Shown piece by piece: positions 1 through 12,788 of a stretch of 64,000 nt of DNA. The notes below the pieces were generated by a model. The model searched no databases and was not told where the DNA came from. It saw nothing but the letters and a program-made list of their open reading frames with translations. The DNA comes from Morinoia aosen (taxonomy: Eukaryota > Arthropoda > Malacostraca > Amphipoda > Talitridae): the NCBI GenBank assembly GCA_030386875.1, contig CM059560.1, forward strand, positions 27,522,183 through 27,586,182, read 5' to 3'. Each line of letters starts with the position of its first letter. The first letter of the stretch is position 1. A program made the translations under genes and the position numbers.

Positions 1-3000
1 TGAAAGAATACCAGGAACTAATGATTCGTTTTTAGCCGATGAAAATACCCTATATCGATGTCATTATTTGTTCGTTCTAAGGAAAGAGATCAGTCATGTG
101 TGCCGTATAGATCCCGTATGTATAAACCAATACCAAACGATAACTAATGTCAGATGAACACGAAGACATCGAATTACAGAGCATGCCGACTTAGATTTCG
201 CCATCATGGAATAGTCGACAATGTTGTCTGTACTTGAACTTATCTCTGAAACGAGTGCTGTACGCATGTTGGGAACAATTGCTAACCATTCTCCGAAATC
301 TGTTCTGCTGCTGCGCACAGTTTTGCTCGGGAATGATTTGTCGCAGAATTCCTGGTTCTGAGGGGCCGCTGTTTATCTTGAAAATTGCGGAGTTCATCCT
401 GAAAGTGGACAAAATTTATACCTCACTGTAGCAGCACGTTTGCGAACAGTTCCGGAATGTATAGGAATGTGATACCGCTGCGCTCCAATTAATGAATTCA
501 GTTTTGTACAGCGTCTTATCGTGCTTCCACAAATGAAAGCTCTTATACCTAGATTCTCAAAAATATTAAAAATATTTTTGTTTTTCATGATTACGCACAA
601 ATATCTTATTGACTCTTTAATCAAGTTGCAAACTGATAAAATTCAACGCGTTGCTGACGCATACATTTGAAGGATTCAACACCATTTGACTGCCTTACAT
701 ACAAATGAAAGAGCAAATGCCGTTACACACAAGGAGCGGAGTTCAAACCCATGAAAAATAAGACTACGTTCGTATTTTAGAGTATTCCTGCGGCAAGTTT
801 GCCGTATGCACTTAACACTTCCACTTACGAGTCCACAACCATGCAGTGTCCCCATGAACCTCTGGAGGTGGTGAGTTGACCTACTTGAGGAAGTGGTCCT
901 TGCTCTCTGATCTCTGGACCTTCAGCAGGGTAGCGACGCGAGCGAACACAAAGACTGAGACACTTGAGGTTCTGATCATTGCCGCAACGAAGTCGTGTGC
1001 AGTCTTGATTGACGGAGTCGTCTATGTCTTGAAGCGTTTCATTTGCAAATGCAGGTCCGAGAGTGAACCCGATCAGCTTTCTTAGCGCTTCGAAAACCTT
1101 TGTAAACCGACGTCGTGGACACAAAATTTCAAGTTCTGGTGTTGATAATTCACTGCGTGTAGTTTCACAGAAGCATACTTTCGAATGTGTTAGAGTTTGC
1201 TGGGTAATGAAAGAATGTTTATCTCGGAAACCTGTCCAAATTTTCGCTGCTGTTGCGTGTTCGTGATCAGTGCTGTAGTGGTGCTGGGGGTTGAAATGAG
1301 GAAATCTTTACTGTACTCCCAAGTTTAAAAATTAGAAACTTTTAATACATACCTTCGAATGCAGCTAACGGCGCACGAAATGCGCTACTTTTAGTGCGTG
1401 TTGCATACTTCAGTAGAGGGTCGCATGTAATCCCACAGTACCTCCAAAAACAAGAGAGACTGTTGGTTAAAGGAAGCGGTGTCAGGTATCCGGACTGGGT
1501 GTAGTTTCCGCATGAACTTTTTCCGCCAAGTAAAAAGAGCTTGAACTGAAAAGCAGTAAAAAACGTTACTGTTGTTCGCATATTCTGAAAATCAATTGCC
1601 AAAACATTTTAGAACGGAAGAAGTAAATGACCATTCTTTAGTGTATTGTACAGGAGAAATTATCACTTCTTTCTTTGATATTTGCGAAGACCTGCGATAT
1701 TTCACAGTTACTCACGGCGATATTTCACGACATTAGGTCAATGTTTTGATACGATGTTTTAATTGCTAATTAAGGTATGTGTGAGCCTTGTAAATATTCT
1801 TAGCGCTTCGAAAGTTTATATTTCAAATACTACTTGTACAACGTCGTAGTTGATGCCTAATTATTTATTTTTATAACTTTCCATTCCCACTAGTATAAAT
1901 GTGAATTATTTTCATATTTGGTAGCATTCATGAGCTTTTTTCCAGCTTTATGTAAGAAATTTTAACCTTCATCCTGAAGCAGTCAAGATTTGATATGCCA
2001 TCATGAAACTGCACTGTATGTCACTTTGACATTATAAATAACGGATTTTCCGGGGCTTCATTTTCTTGTTCTGTTAACGTCGAGTGGTAACATCCCAGAG
2101 AAACATAGGTTATTTGTGACCCTAAATCGAGGTAGGCTTCTGGGCCTGTGCTCTCGCTGGACTGACCATGAAACAACGGCTACTGAAACAAGAGCGGCAG
2201 CGAGCAGCAGAGCGGTCGGCCACCCGGCCCTGTTTGTTTAGGACGGCCGACATGACCCAGGATCGCTAGACCACCTCCATGTTTCCACTCGAGCTGCTCA
2301 CACATCTTCACGAGTAGGTGAAACAACGCCAGATTTCGGAGAGTTCGGTCGCATCTCTTGGTCGCACCTGGTGCAAATATCACGTCAGTTAGAAAGATGA
2401 AAATCATAAAACCGCGAACACGTTAAATTTTCATAGCATTTGAGATTTTTTACTCTAAATATCAGCTGTAAATTCACAGATTCTTTTTTATTAAAATAAT
2501 GATGATGTGAGAAGTTAGCAGTGTTTATCAAAAGAGAAAATTCACCTCAAGACTATCGAACTGTTTTCTTGCACCCAATCACAATGAATAGTATTAGACG
2601 GATTGGAAGTTCATTTCACGTGAAAATCTTGCCTAATAATACCCATGGTGTGTTTGTTTATTTATACATTTGTTTGGTGTCCGCTTCTTCCGTCTCTCTG
2701 TCGCTCATGAGGATGCTCAATTGACCGTATCTGTGTTGCGAGTTTCACCAGTGCACAAGTACAAAAATATGTTTATCGCTGCTACTGTTGAGATGGTTAA
2801 TTTGTTTGTCCTCCGCATCTGGCAGGTTTATTCAAGTAATCTAGAATCCCGTCATTTTTGACGGATCGTGTACACAATTTAATCAATATTACACAGCCCT
2901 GCAAGCGCATCTGTTGAAAGCGGTTTGGATTCTCCCCTGCTATTATAGGAGGAGGTAGTATAATGAGCGTTGCATTGTTTATGAAAGAATAAGCGATAAA

Positions 3001-4361
3001 AATTGATTAATATTAGATGAATATTTTTAACATCTGTTATGTTATGTAGGATCTTATTGTCTCCAAGTCAATTGTTGATGGAAGCCGAAATTACAAACAC
3101 TGGTTTTGCTCCGATTTTTGATGGCGCACAAGCAAACAGTTCCGCCTTGAAATTATGGCTAAGTTTTATTAATGAACTCGATTCATATCATATGCTAACT
3201 CTCAGGAAACTCGAAATTAAGTGAAGCCCTGTCAACCATTTTCACTGCCGAGAGCTGATCAAAATGTATAGTTTTTCCCTGTTGTCCAGTTGTCATCATG
3301 CTCCGGAATGTTGTTCCTCGGGAAGAACACCAGTGATGTCAGTTTCTCGGGATGAACTTTTTGTGGTAAGGAGGACAAAGTTCAAGCGTCTTGCTCAAGA
3401 CGTTGGTAATGAAAAGGAGTGAATGCATAGCAACTTCGACTCGCTTACGTGTTGTGTAACGTTGAGGATTGAATCGCAGCTGTTGAATAGCGTTAAATAA
3501 ATGTTCGTGAGTAGTAATTATTTGAAAAGCGCTTTTTTCTTTCACGTTGTTAAATCATAACTGCTCTCCGAGCATTTCGGACTTCCAAACCTATTTTAAA
3601 AGTATAACTAGTAAAAATATGTCCAAAATTACATTCATCTCTTCGTTCTCTTAACTTCTCGATGTTCTCGGAGCATTTTGGAACTTTGAAAGTGTTTAGG
3701 ATGACCGCTTTTTGGAAACTCGAAGACGCTGGGGTGACGTCAAGAGCGAGTTCCAGACACTCTCCCGTCCATGACTAGATGACGTGACTCAGCAGTCCTG
3801 GACCTTTGATACGGTCACGTGTGCTATGCTGCTGGGTCTGAGCTCGCTTCAAATTTCAGGGATACAACTTCAGGTTATAACTCTCAGAGTTACACACCAT
3901 CATTACATCATAATATAACATCCCTTGATTGCATCTCAGTTTGGGTTACAGCTTCGGATTGGGACTCGGAGCGGTACATTTCAGCTTTACATCGCAGCGC
4001 GACGTTGTTTTATTAATTACATAGTTATATTTCAGCATTGCATCTCCTGGTTATAGCTGAATGTAGTAGCTCCGAGCTTTATTCGAGAAGTTAACAAGTA
4101 CTTGAAGTCATTACGTATGGTCGTGTGATTGTTGTAAAATAACAGTGTGCAATATGTCTCATTAATATTTGCACAAATATTTTGCTTTCACCAGTTCATA
4201 ACTTCATTAACTTGGTAAATTTTCGGTGGAAGTTTGATTTTGGAAAGCGTTTTCGATTCGAGAAAATTTGTGCCATTAAACATCCAATTTTAGAGACAAA
4301 ATCTCTTAACCTTATGGAATGTAGTTATAGCGGAAGGCACGAGTGAACCTGCACTTCGGAA

Positions 4362-4588
4362 TAACCCTTTAACGCCCCAGAGGACACCAGTGTCCTCTTT
4401 CAAAAATACCCTCAATATATTGTATTTCTTGTTCAATTAGTTCCCTAATGTGTTCTTTGAAGTTCTCTGCCGGGTGGCAGTTCCTATCCCATCCTGATAT
4501 CGGTGACTGCCTGATGCTAGCGCCAGTTTAGTGACGGTGGTTGTGTTAACGGTAATATGAGTACAAAAATTCGGACGTTAAAGGGTTA
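4362..4588. mobile_element. MITE-like element, family B copy 1
   Basis: It is bounded by perfect 13-bp terminal inverted repeats, TAACCCTTTAACG at the left and CGTTAAAGGGTTA at the right. Inside are two small palindromes, GAGGACACCAGTGTCCTC and TGCCGGGTGGCA. A diverged relative lies at 34395-34611 with the same order of blocks. It has no coding capacity. The element is about 227 bp, the size of a small non-autonomous DNA transposon; superfamily unassigned. Confidence 0.65.
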
Positions 4589-4844
4589 ACGATGTGGACG
4601 CCAAGTTTGACGAGTTTGCAAATCACTTTTCTGAAGGTAATCATGAGAACTGATAAAACGTTTCATCATGTTTGACTGCATTGTGTAATTGTGTTAATTG
4701 TTGATACTACGCCAAAGGTGGCGAAATAAATCAAAAGTTGTTTTCCAGCAGGTCGAGCGCGAAAAGGCTGGAAAAATGGAACAAATGCTGGAAGGCTGTG
4801 TGTAACCGGAACGAGAGGTGGCAATATTTGGTGACACAGAGAGT

Positions 4845-5095
4845 GGATAAAGAGAATAGATGATATTGGAAAATAAAGATATGAAGAGTTGTTGTTAGGG
4901 GATAAAATGGAGGAAAAGATGTTGGTGGATACAGACGAAGAGGCGGCTGTTAACGGATAAAGATGAGATATTAGCGGACGAAGAAAAGGAGAGCGCTGTT
5001 TTTGGAAAAAGAGGAGGGAAATGGTGGCGAATAAAGATGAGGAGAAGGAAGTTACCGGATAAAGAGGAGGGAGATGCAGGGCGAGGGAATGTTGG
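4845..5095 (+). repeat. Purine-rich degenerate tandem tract
   Basis: This strand is strongly A/G biased and repeatedly carries variants of GGATAAAGAGGAGG and GATGAGGAGAAGG, spaced irregularly by about 35-50 bp. It looks like a decayed minisatellite. No frame is open through it. Confidence 0.5.
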
Positions 5096-6754
5096 AGAGG
5101 TGTAGCGAGCTGGAGTTTATCAGTTGTCCGGCCGTGACCCGACTACAAATGGTCACGTTAGCGTAATTCTGTGAACCTTTGAACTCCTTTGTTACTTGTT
5201 CCCATTCACCTACAGAACTTATGCTTGCGACTGCTTGAGCTCACGCTGCTCGAATAGAACCCTCAATTGCCGTACAATCCGGTGCGATTTTTACAGCGTG
5301 AACTCCAGCTTTTTAGAGATTATTGCAGTTTGAAACGGGAAATGTGTTTTTAAATAGTTTCTTCATGGTCGAGTATGTTGCACTTTTCCTGCTAGATATC
5401 TGTTGAGGGAAACCAGCTCCCCTAATTCCGTCAGCACTGAATTGGTGTTTTCCATCAGTTTGCTGGCTCCGCACAGACCAGTTGGCTGGTACTATTGTTA
5501 TCGGCTGACGTTACGTGGAGTTGCGGGCCCCCTACCTGCTGATGTTATGCAAAGTTATGGGGACTTTGTCAAGAGGACAGCGAGCGTGCAATAGCAAGAT
5601 TGGCTTAATCGTTTTTCTAAATTACATTGCATGAGTACTTTGGCCACACTCTCTGATGACAATATATAATTTAAAGTTACTGCGGTAAAATAACCGAACG
5701 GATTTGGTCTCGCTGGGAGCTGTTGCAACAATCGGCATATTTTTGTTGTGAAAACCGTCAATTTTCTGAGCCCTCCATCAGTGCAACTCACTGAAATGTC
5801 TGCGGTCACCTGAAGTTAGGGAGCAGCTCCTAATAGGGCGGGCTGGTGCGACGCTCCCCTCACTGGAGGAGGGAAATTGTGCGTCGCGCTCACACGCAGT
5901 CTCGTCTACCCGTCATTGCTTTTCTGGAAAATCAACGGTCGCACAAATTTCTCTCCATGTTCAACAAGAAACTTCGAGCGTTTTCGCTTAGCATTTTCTT
6001 ATCATGCGAAGAGTAGAAGTTTACTGTCGCACACGAGAGGAAATTAGTGTCTTCAGAGATGGTCTGAGGGCTATGGAGGCTCCGTGGACGTTGTCGCTGC
6101 CTGCTCCAGCTCGCGTACACGTAAGGCATTTCCTGCTCGTATGATCCAAGGTTAAACTTTCGCGGGCCAGCGATCGGCGAATTTTATGGACGTTTTGGGA
6201 ACACGCATGAATGAAAATAAACGTGTCACGCGTTGGGCAAGGCTCCGGACTCGGTATTTTTTTCTACTGCTCCGCAACCTCGGTCCTAACCCGGCTGAGC
6301 TCCTATAAGATTATCTGCTTATCTTACTGATCTATTTCTATTAGTTTTGCTCGCTTCTCTGTCCAGATTATCTTCACAAGCCCCTTCTGGAGCGGGCTAC
6401 CCTACAGCATGTCTCATGATGTTCACTGTTGAATCTGCTTCACTGCTTCGGTGTCGGATTTAGCTACAGGTTTGAATTGAATAATATAATGCAAGAATCA
6501 ACCTTAAAGTTTCACCTTCTTTTTGTGCCTATGACAAAAAGCTTCCGTAGAAAAGGCTATGTTTTTGAGTTATTGTCTTTTTTGGTGTAGGATGAACTTT
6601 GGTGGAGTACATGCCACTGGCCTTGAGCATCTATTTACTTGACTGGACTATTAGCACGCAAATATTGTACAAAAATATAAACTATATGAACTTGTAGCAT
6701 ATTTAGTAAGAAAGATTTTAGGACTGCATCTTGCTCTACTTGTTCTCCTCCATT

Positions 6755-7125
6755 GTGGTATACAACTATTGCATTTGTGGGAATTAGCACTTCCAGGGGG
6801 AAAATGTTAGGTCCTTGGTGAAGGTTAGGAAGCCCTTCTTTTTGTGGAAATAGAATAGTTTTTGTTTTGATCATGATTTTATCGGTTTACTGCTGTCTTG
6901 TTTTTAAACGTGTACTCGTACTATTTTATTCTTAATTTTTTTCATGTTTCCTAACTTATTATTTAACTTTTTGTTCCTATGATTCTTCAACTTATTGTTT
7001 CTAGTGTAGGAACACACTTTGTGCAAAGATTCCCTCCGTTCCCTTAAAGTCCGTGCTAAATGGTGCCTTCCCCCTTCCTGTATTTAGAATACCATTGTTA
7101 TGGTTAGGGAAGCTTGAAGTTACTT
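6755..7125 (+). repeat. Dispersed repeat family A, copy 1
   Basis: It shares an ordered set of blocks with other copies in this window: GGGAATTAGC near the left end, a T-rich middle, a TTTGTGCAAAGATTCC-like block, and a right end containing CTAAATGGTGCCTTCC followed by a GGGAAGCTTGAAG-like purine end. It is non-coding. The size (about 300-390 bp) and dispersed single copies suggest a SINE-like or other non-autonomous element, but no clear tRNA A or B box was seen. Confidence 0.55.
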
Positions 7126-7606
7126 ATAATTCAATCTTATGTGGGGTGATTACATTGTTTTTATGTTTTTTTTTCTAGGTGCTTCAGTATCAGGCATGCA
7201 GCTCCTGTTTTTGAAGCTAGGTTGAAGAACGTTCAAAATATCGAAATGATACATATATATTTGGTTCCAATATTGCTTACTTCCTAATTCCAGAGCTTCA
7301 GTAATATTCCACGCTGTACATTTTATTTTATCTAAATTTCTTAAAAGAATGTTTTCCTCTCAGTGAAATTTTCCCATAGCTTTACTATCTCCATTCATGC
7401 ATCTAAATAATTCTGAGCTCTAAAAAGTTCTAGAGAATATTCGCTGTTGGCAAATTACCTGTCTGGTAAACCTTATTAGTAAAAGTGCGAGTGAATAAAG
7501 TTTTAAGTGCCTTTAAAAAACGTCCTTCGAATGGCAACCACCAGACGTTCGAACGTAACCTACGCATCCAATATCGAACCCATATCTCATATCGATTGCA
7601 GGGAGG

Positions 7607-7653
7607 GAACGCCTGGCATTAACAAGGGCAACCCTCGTTAATGCCAGGCGTTC
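7607..7653. repeat. Perfect 17-bp inverted repeat with 13-bp loop
   Basis: GAACGCCTGGCATTAAC at 7607-7623 is followed after 13 bases by its exact reverse complement ending at 7653. The loop itself contains AGGG..CCCT, which could extend the pairing. A separate 12-bp palindrome, ACGTTCGAACGT, lies about 60 bp to the left. It could be the tip of a foldback element or a small structured RNA; nothing in the sequence decides this. Confidence 0.7.
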
Positions 7654-8049
7654 TTTCACTGTAATAATCTCATCGCGATTGCTTCGCCTCAAGTACGGTT
7701 CGGAAATGGAATGGTGGTTAAATTGAGTGTCAGCGCATTTAGAACGATTCAAAAATTACCCGCTGGAAACCATTGTTTCCAAACAGCGGTGGTTTGAGCG
7801 TTCACGTGAATCACAAACACAGGTGTCAATGTGAATTTGTCCTTTGGGCGTGCTAACGCTAGGAACAATGTTATCGATGTTCCTTATCTCATTTGGTGCT
7901 TCGTTAGCGGTCGAGTCTGTTTCAGGCTTATCACATCCAACTGCTTCTCTGACCCACTGCTTTGACTGTCGTGTTCTTGGTCCTGTAGCAGTGATACGGA
8001 TTGAACAAGCCACTTGTTTTTTTTATCTGTGTCCGCCCACACTGATGTG

Positions 8050-8440
8050 AGTAGGGGCATACTACAATAGAGTTCCACCACCTCCCCTCTGAGGTGAACA
8101 ACTGATGTATACATACGAGTGAGCGCTCCTGAGGAATATGCGACATCTCGAACTGAAGATTGAGGTGTTTTTCATTTGGTTAAATAGAATATTTTATTTT
8201 CTATCGAATATTTTTTTGTCAGTTCTCTGCTCTTCTTTTTCCAGCACCTACGATTTTCTTCCACAACTTTCTATCTTGTTTCATATACTTTTTTGTCTTA
8301 CTGTCTTTGTTTATAGATAATCTCGTGTGGAAACACTCCCTTAGCATACATCCCTCGTTTCCTAAATTTCATACTAAATGGTGTCTTCCTTCTTTCTCTA
8401 ATTACGAAACGCCTTCGTTGAGGCAAAAGAAGTTCAAACA
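8050..8440 (+). repeat. Dispersed repeat family A, copy 2 (diverged)
   Basis: It carries the GCGCTCCTGAGG, CCAGCACCTAC, TCTTGTTTCAT and CTAAATGGTGTCTTCC blocks in the same order as the other family A copies. It is more diverged than the pair at 21880-22545, so probably older. No coding capacity. Confidence 0.5.
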
Positions 8441-10000
8441 ACTAATTCAACCAATCAATAACTAAAGTTCTAACAGCTTAGCTTTCTTAGTTAATTTTGA
8501 GCCTATGCTGACATTGGGTTGCAGCTACTGACCCTAATGCGATTGTTGTTTATTTACTTCTAAGTATGTTCGGTAATGATGCGCTAAATTTAATTTCTCC
8601 GTGTTTTCTACGCAGAAATTTGGATCGTTTTTGCTCCGGTATCACTGCAGTTACTTCGTTTAGAAAACGACCAGGCTGGAGAATCTCGCTCTTATTCTAA
8701 ATTAATTAATATTCTCGTGCGTACTTTTGATTGGTCGTTACAGTAATTAATAAACTTCGGCTCATACATTCTACTTCCCCTATATTATTGAACGTATTGT
8801 TTAATATCATTACGGTTAATCCTAGAGCGTTAACCCAGGTGGATCTTTCCTTAATGGAAAGGTAATGTAACTGATAACTTCAGCCTTAATCATAAAATCC
8901 AGTATTTTGGAAGCTTTTTGAAGTAACTGAAAGTAACAGAATTGAATTACTTCGTACGAGGAAAATGAATGTCCGAATAAATTTTTTTTCCTATAGCTAG
9001 TTACGCACTTTCATTGCATTAGCTCTGTATTTAGGTTTGTTTTTACTGTGTTAAAAATGAGGTAATATTTATCTAACGTTAGTGATAGTGTAACACTGAC
9101 CGTGTTGTTCGTATTCTATGGTTAATCCTGTCCATAGTGTTATTTTGTTTCTCATCAGGTCATTAATGTATACTTGTCATTACTTGTTTTTCTGAGTGAG
9201 GATGTAAATGGTGTTCAGTTGATTTGCTAATAGAGCGTTTACGTGGTAAATTGTCCTCTTGCTCATCTCGGAATGTGGCGCTCCTCTCAGGGGGGAATGT
9301 GGCAATCCGGAGCTCTCAGAAAGTTTCATCTTAGCGCCCTTCTTCGTCTGTGTGTTCAAAACAAATGACTTCTTATTGGCCTTTCTAGTAACCCACAGAA
9401 AGTGAGCATTACTTGTTGCATAAGTAAAGCCTTCTTTTTCCCATTTTTCCTTTTATGTCCTCGTTGGGAGGCCGATGTACCACATATGCGACCTCATGCA
9501 TGAGGGTTGTTGTTTATGGGTTGTTCAGTGGCAGGATATTGAAAGGTTGGCCGTATTTTCAGGCCTCAGCCTTCTCTCCTGAAAAAGCTGAATACGCGCT
9601 TATTTTAAGGATAAAATAATTATTTCATGATCAGCAAATCTCTTATCTTTTAATATTTTTTGTCTGTCTAGGGCACGTGATGCTCATATAGTAATCCATT
9701 GGTATCTCCTTGTCACATATTGCTTGTTTAAGTTCATATATTTTTATATATTTTTATCAGCGAACAATCAAACCGCAGGAAACTGTCGTATGTGTTGATA
9801 TTTAAGCATGATTTGTACAACATATGTTTATAATAAGGAATATTGGAAAGTTAGCTTTGTACTTTACGTTTCATCATACATTTTCAGTTTCATCAGACAT
9901 TCATCCTGCGTTTTCATGAGCATATTATGTACTAAGCAATATCAATCGAGATCATCAATCAGCTTTGTCGTTGAAAAGAGTCGTTGATACATTCGTTCAT

Positions 10001-10165
10001 TATGGAGATTATACTGCAGAGATTAGTTACTGGATTATATAGGTTTCCATACCTGTGTTGTGAGGGGAAGTTCCGCGTAATCTACTTTGGGTGTTGGCTT
10101 GGCATTGTACGCATTAGATTAAATGGTGTTTGTTATAGTTGATCCGTGAGCGATCCCAAAGTTTG
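10001..10165 (+). repeat. Dispersed repeat family C, copy 1
   Basis: It resembles 11571-11745 in the same orientation. Shared blocks include GAAATTATACTG versus GAGATTATACTG, GAGATTAGTT, CTGGATTAT, CGCATAATCT versus CGCGTAATCT, and a CCGTGA.C.ATC end. Non-coding. Confidence 0.5.
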
Positions 10166-11570
10166 TGATTTGTCTGTTCTCTTTTCCTTCTTTTACTAAC
10201 TCGAACGTTAAATCTACGTATGTTTCACCACTTACACCGTCTGAATTGAGCATAAACAGTTACGAAACGTTAAAAATATGATGCAGAACTTGATTTTACA
10301 GTTGAATTTAACGACATTTGCAGATGATATTCACAGTGATGTATTTGTGATGCCATAGTGGTGCATTAATGACATGATGACAGTTTCAAGTTAAGTGTGA
10401 GATGTGCACGACGGTCAGATAGAGCATTGAAATGAATCTCGGTCTCAATATCGGGAGGCGCACGACGGCAACACCGGCACAATAGGCAGCAATTATTGCT
10501 CCTCCAGTCACACGCGCCGTGTATTTCCTGACGAATCAAAAGCTTTGGAAAAGTCGTTGGATCAGCTTTCTATTTGAGTTATTATCTGCTTAGGCGCTCT
10601 CCACTGGCATTTCGAAATTAAAGTAATGAAGTCTAAAGAAAAATTTACTCTTAATATAGGAGTTTTTTAGCCTATCTTCGTCGGCAAGGAAAGCTTGGAC
10701 AAAAGTTTCTAACAGTCTGGAAAACTAAAACTCAGAGCTCAATTTCGGGAGTAGATCTAATGTTGAACATATTTATTCACAGTTTATACTGGAATAGTTC
10801 GCAAGTTTTCACGTCACAGTTTTTCGCTCTGAATTCATTCAATAATTACCTCTGTGTGTTTTTCCCACGTAATGTTAAAGTGGTGACATTATTTTCTATT
10901 TTTTATTTCCATGGCTTGACATGCAGTTGAACTGCTGCTCAACATGGCGGTGTTTTGCTCAATGTCACGGATGTTTTTCATTGCGTCACTGCCGTACTTG
11001 TAGCGCACGAACATTTCACAAGATGCATTATCTATAGAAAACACACATCTGCTGACGCTGTGCATTGCATTATGGGTAGAAATTGCCTCCAACTCAACAC
11101 CTCTATCCAGACGTAAGCTTGCGCATTGTCTCCTGTCTTCAAAACGGTTGATGTGCGGAAAACGAAGTTCCAAGTGAAAGCTAGAGATAATCACAGATGA
11201 CTGCCACCGATTATTGGCTTTTGGAAGCCCGCAAGGGTGTGATGCTGAAACAGGTTGTCCTTCGCGGATCTGAAAGACTTGACGTATATAGGGAGGTGAG
11301 GATTGTGAGCTTATCAGTCTGAGTTATCGTGATTAAGTCTGTCTCCATGGGTGTAGAAACTTTGTGTCTATAGAAGTGATCTAATAATTACGTACCTTCT
11401 CGTCATAAGCCACGAAAGTTGCGCGCTGCTGGTTCGGGTACAATTGTACATTATTAGAACATAATTTTCGTTTCTCATTTCAATTGTCGCAGGAGTCCCG
11501 AGAGCGAAGTCGGTGTAGCGTGGCGTTATCTTACACAAATGTCTTTTTCAGACACTCAGCGTCACCGTTG

Positions 11571-11745
11571 ACATACGCGTTTACTATGGAAATTATACTG
11601 TTGAGATTAGTTTCTGGATTATTTGAGATTTTATATCGGTGTCCTGAGGTGAAGTCCCGCATAATCTGCTCTGACTTGTGGCTTGGTATGATACATATAA
11701 GAATGTTTGCAGTGATTGTTCCGTGACCAATCTTAAGGTCGGCGC
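11571..11745 (+). repeat. Dispersed repeat family C, copy 2
   Basis: Direct diverged copy of the block at 10001-10165, about 1.6 kb apart. Either a local duplication or two insertions of an unrecognised short element. Non-coding. Confidence 0.5.
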
Positions 11746-12788
11746 TTTGCCGCAGCTTAAATTTAGTTATCACGAGTATTTATTATCTTGTAGATCACTT
11801 CTTAGCCAGGCTTTGTATTCTGCGGGCGTATTTCAGTTTGTAGTTCTATCGTTTTTCAAATTATTGGTTCTTTAACTTATTTGGAGCTGTGAGTGCTAGT
11901 TGGAAATTGATGCATTATTGGCCTCGATTTCGGTACGGGTAGAGTGAGTTTGATGTGATATTACTCTCATTTTCAATAGTAACGTGGATAATTAACGCCT
12001 GAAAGTGAGTTGCAGTGCCAGCACTAATTGCTCTAGTCGAGACTATTTGCTTAAGTTTCTAGTCATGATGATCATAATTCTTATATTTTCCTGTCTTCTT
12101 CTCTCACTGCTCACTGTCAACGTTCCATCTCATGTCTGACTGGGGACTGTGATTATACCTGTGAAAAATATTAATAATAATTATGACAGTCTAAAGACAT
12201 AGGTAAATTTTTTCATTTCCCACATGTTCACAAACCGATCTAGGGCCGGAGTTTCGAATATTTCATGATATTGTAGCGTAAGTTATTCTAAGTGCACTTT
12301 GCCATGAGGATGTAAATTTTTAAAAACCCAGCTCCTGAGCTGACCTGCAGCTGCGAAAGCTTTTGATCGCGCCTTCTTCGCTCAACTGGGGAATGACGTC
12401 AGCGACTTGTTGGGACGCTCTCGCAGCGTCGGCGCGACTGTAGACTTGGTCACATCGTCTCTTCCCTGGATGCAGTCAGAACCTGTTCTTTGGAGGATTA
12501 TACCGGAAAATGACTTTCCAGTTCAACTTCATTTCGAACCGGCCTGGCCTGTGTTATACATCTGTGCATTAGTTGTGTTTACCAGTATATTTTAGGAAGT
12601 TATTGTTATTTTGCAGGAAACCTGAAGTCAACATGTCGAGATTTTGATTTGATATAATTATGAAGTGTTTTTGAAACACGCTAAAATCTTGTCATGGTTA
12701 AAAGATCATTATTTCAATTAAAGGTTGCTCCAAAAATTTGGAAACTGATCGTTTTGGTATATCCTAGGTTGAATGTAGCAAAATATTG

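Larger units (their letters stand above)
1..12788. other. Gene-free stretch (5' intron or upstream region)
   Basis: No open frame here reads like a conserved protein. All frames are short and have no recognisable domain. The stretch holds dispersed repeats (annotated separately), a purine-rich tract, a 17-bp-stem inverted repeat and AT-rich unique sequence. Because the first visible FERM exon starts mid-F1 in phase 0, an upstream exon ending in phase 0 must exist. I looked for a stretch reading like the start of F1 before a donor and did not find one, so this may be intron or 5' flank. Confidence 0.5.

Noticed and set aside
7513..8013. Adjacent minus-strand frames that looked vaguely like the end of a retroelement polyprotein (YLRRSNR)
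   Set aside because: Only one short basic motif matches, no neighbouring domain or LTR was found, and the frame crosses a perfect hairpin.
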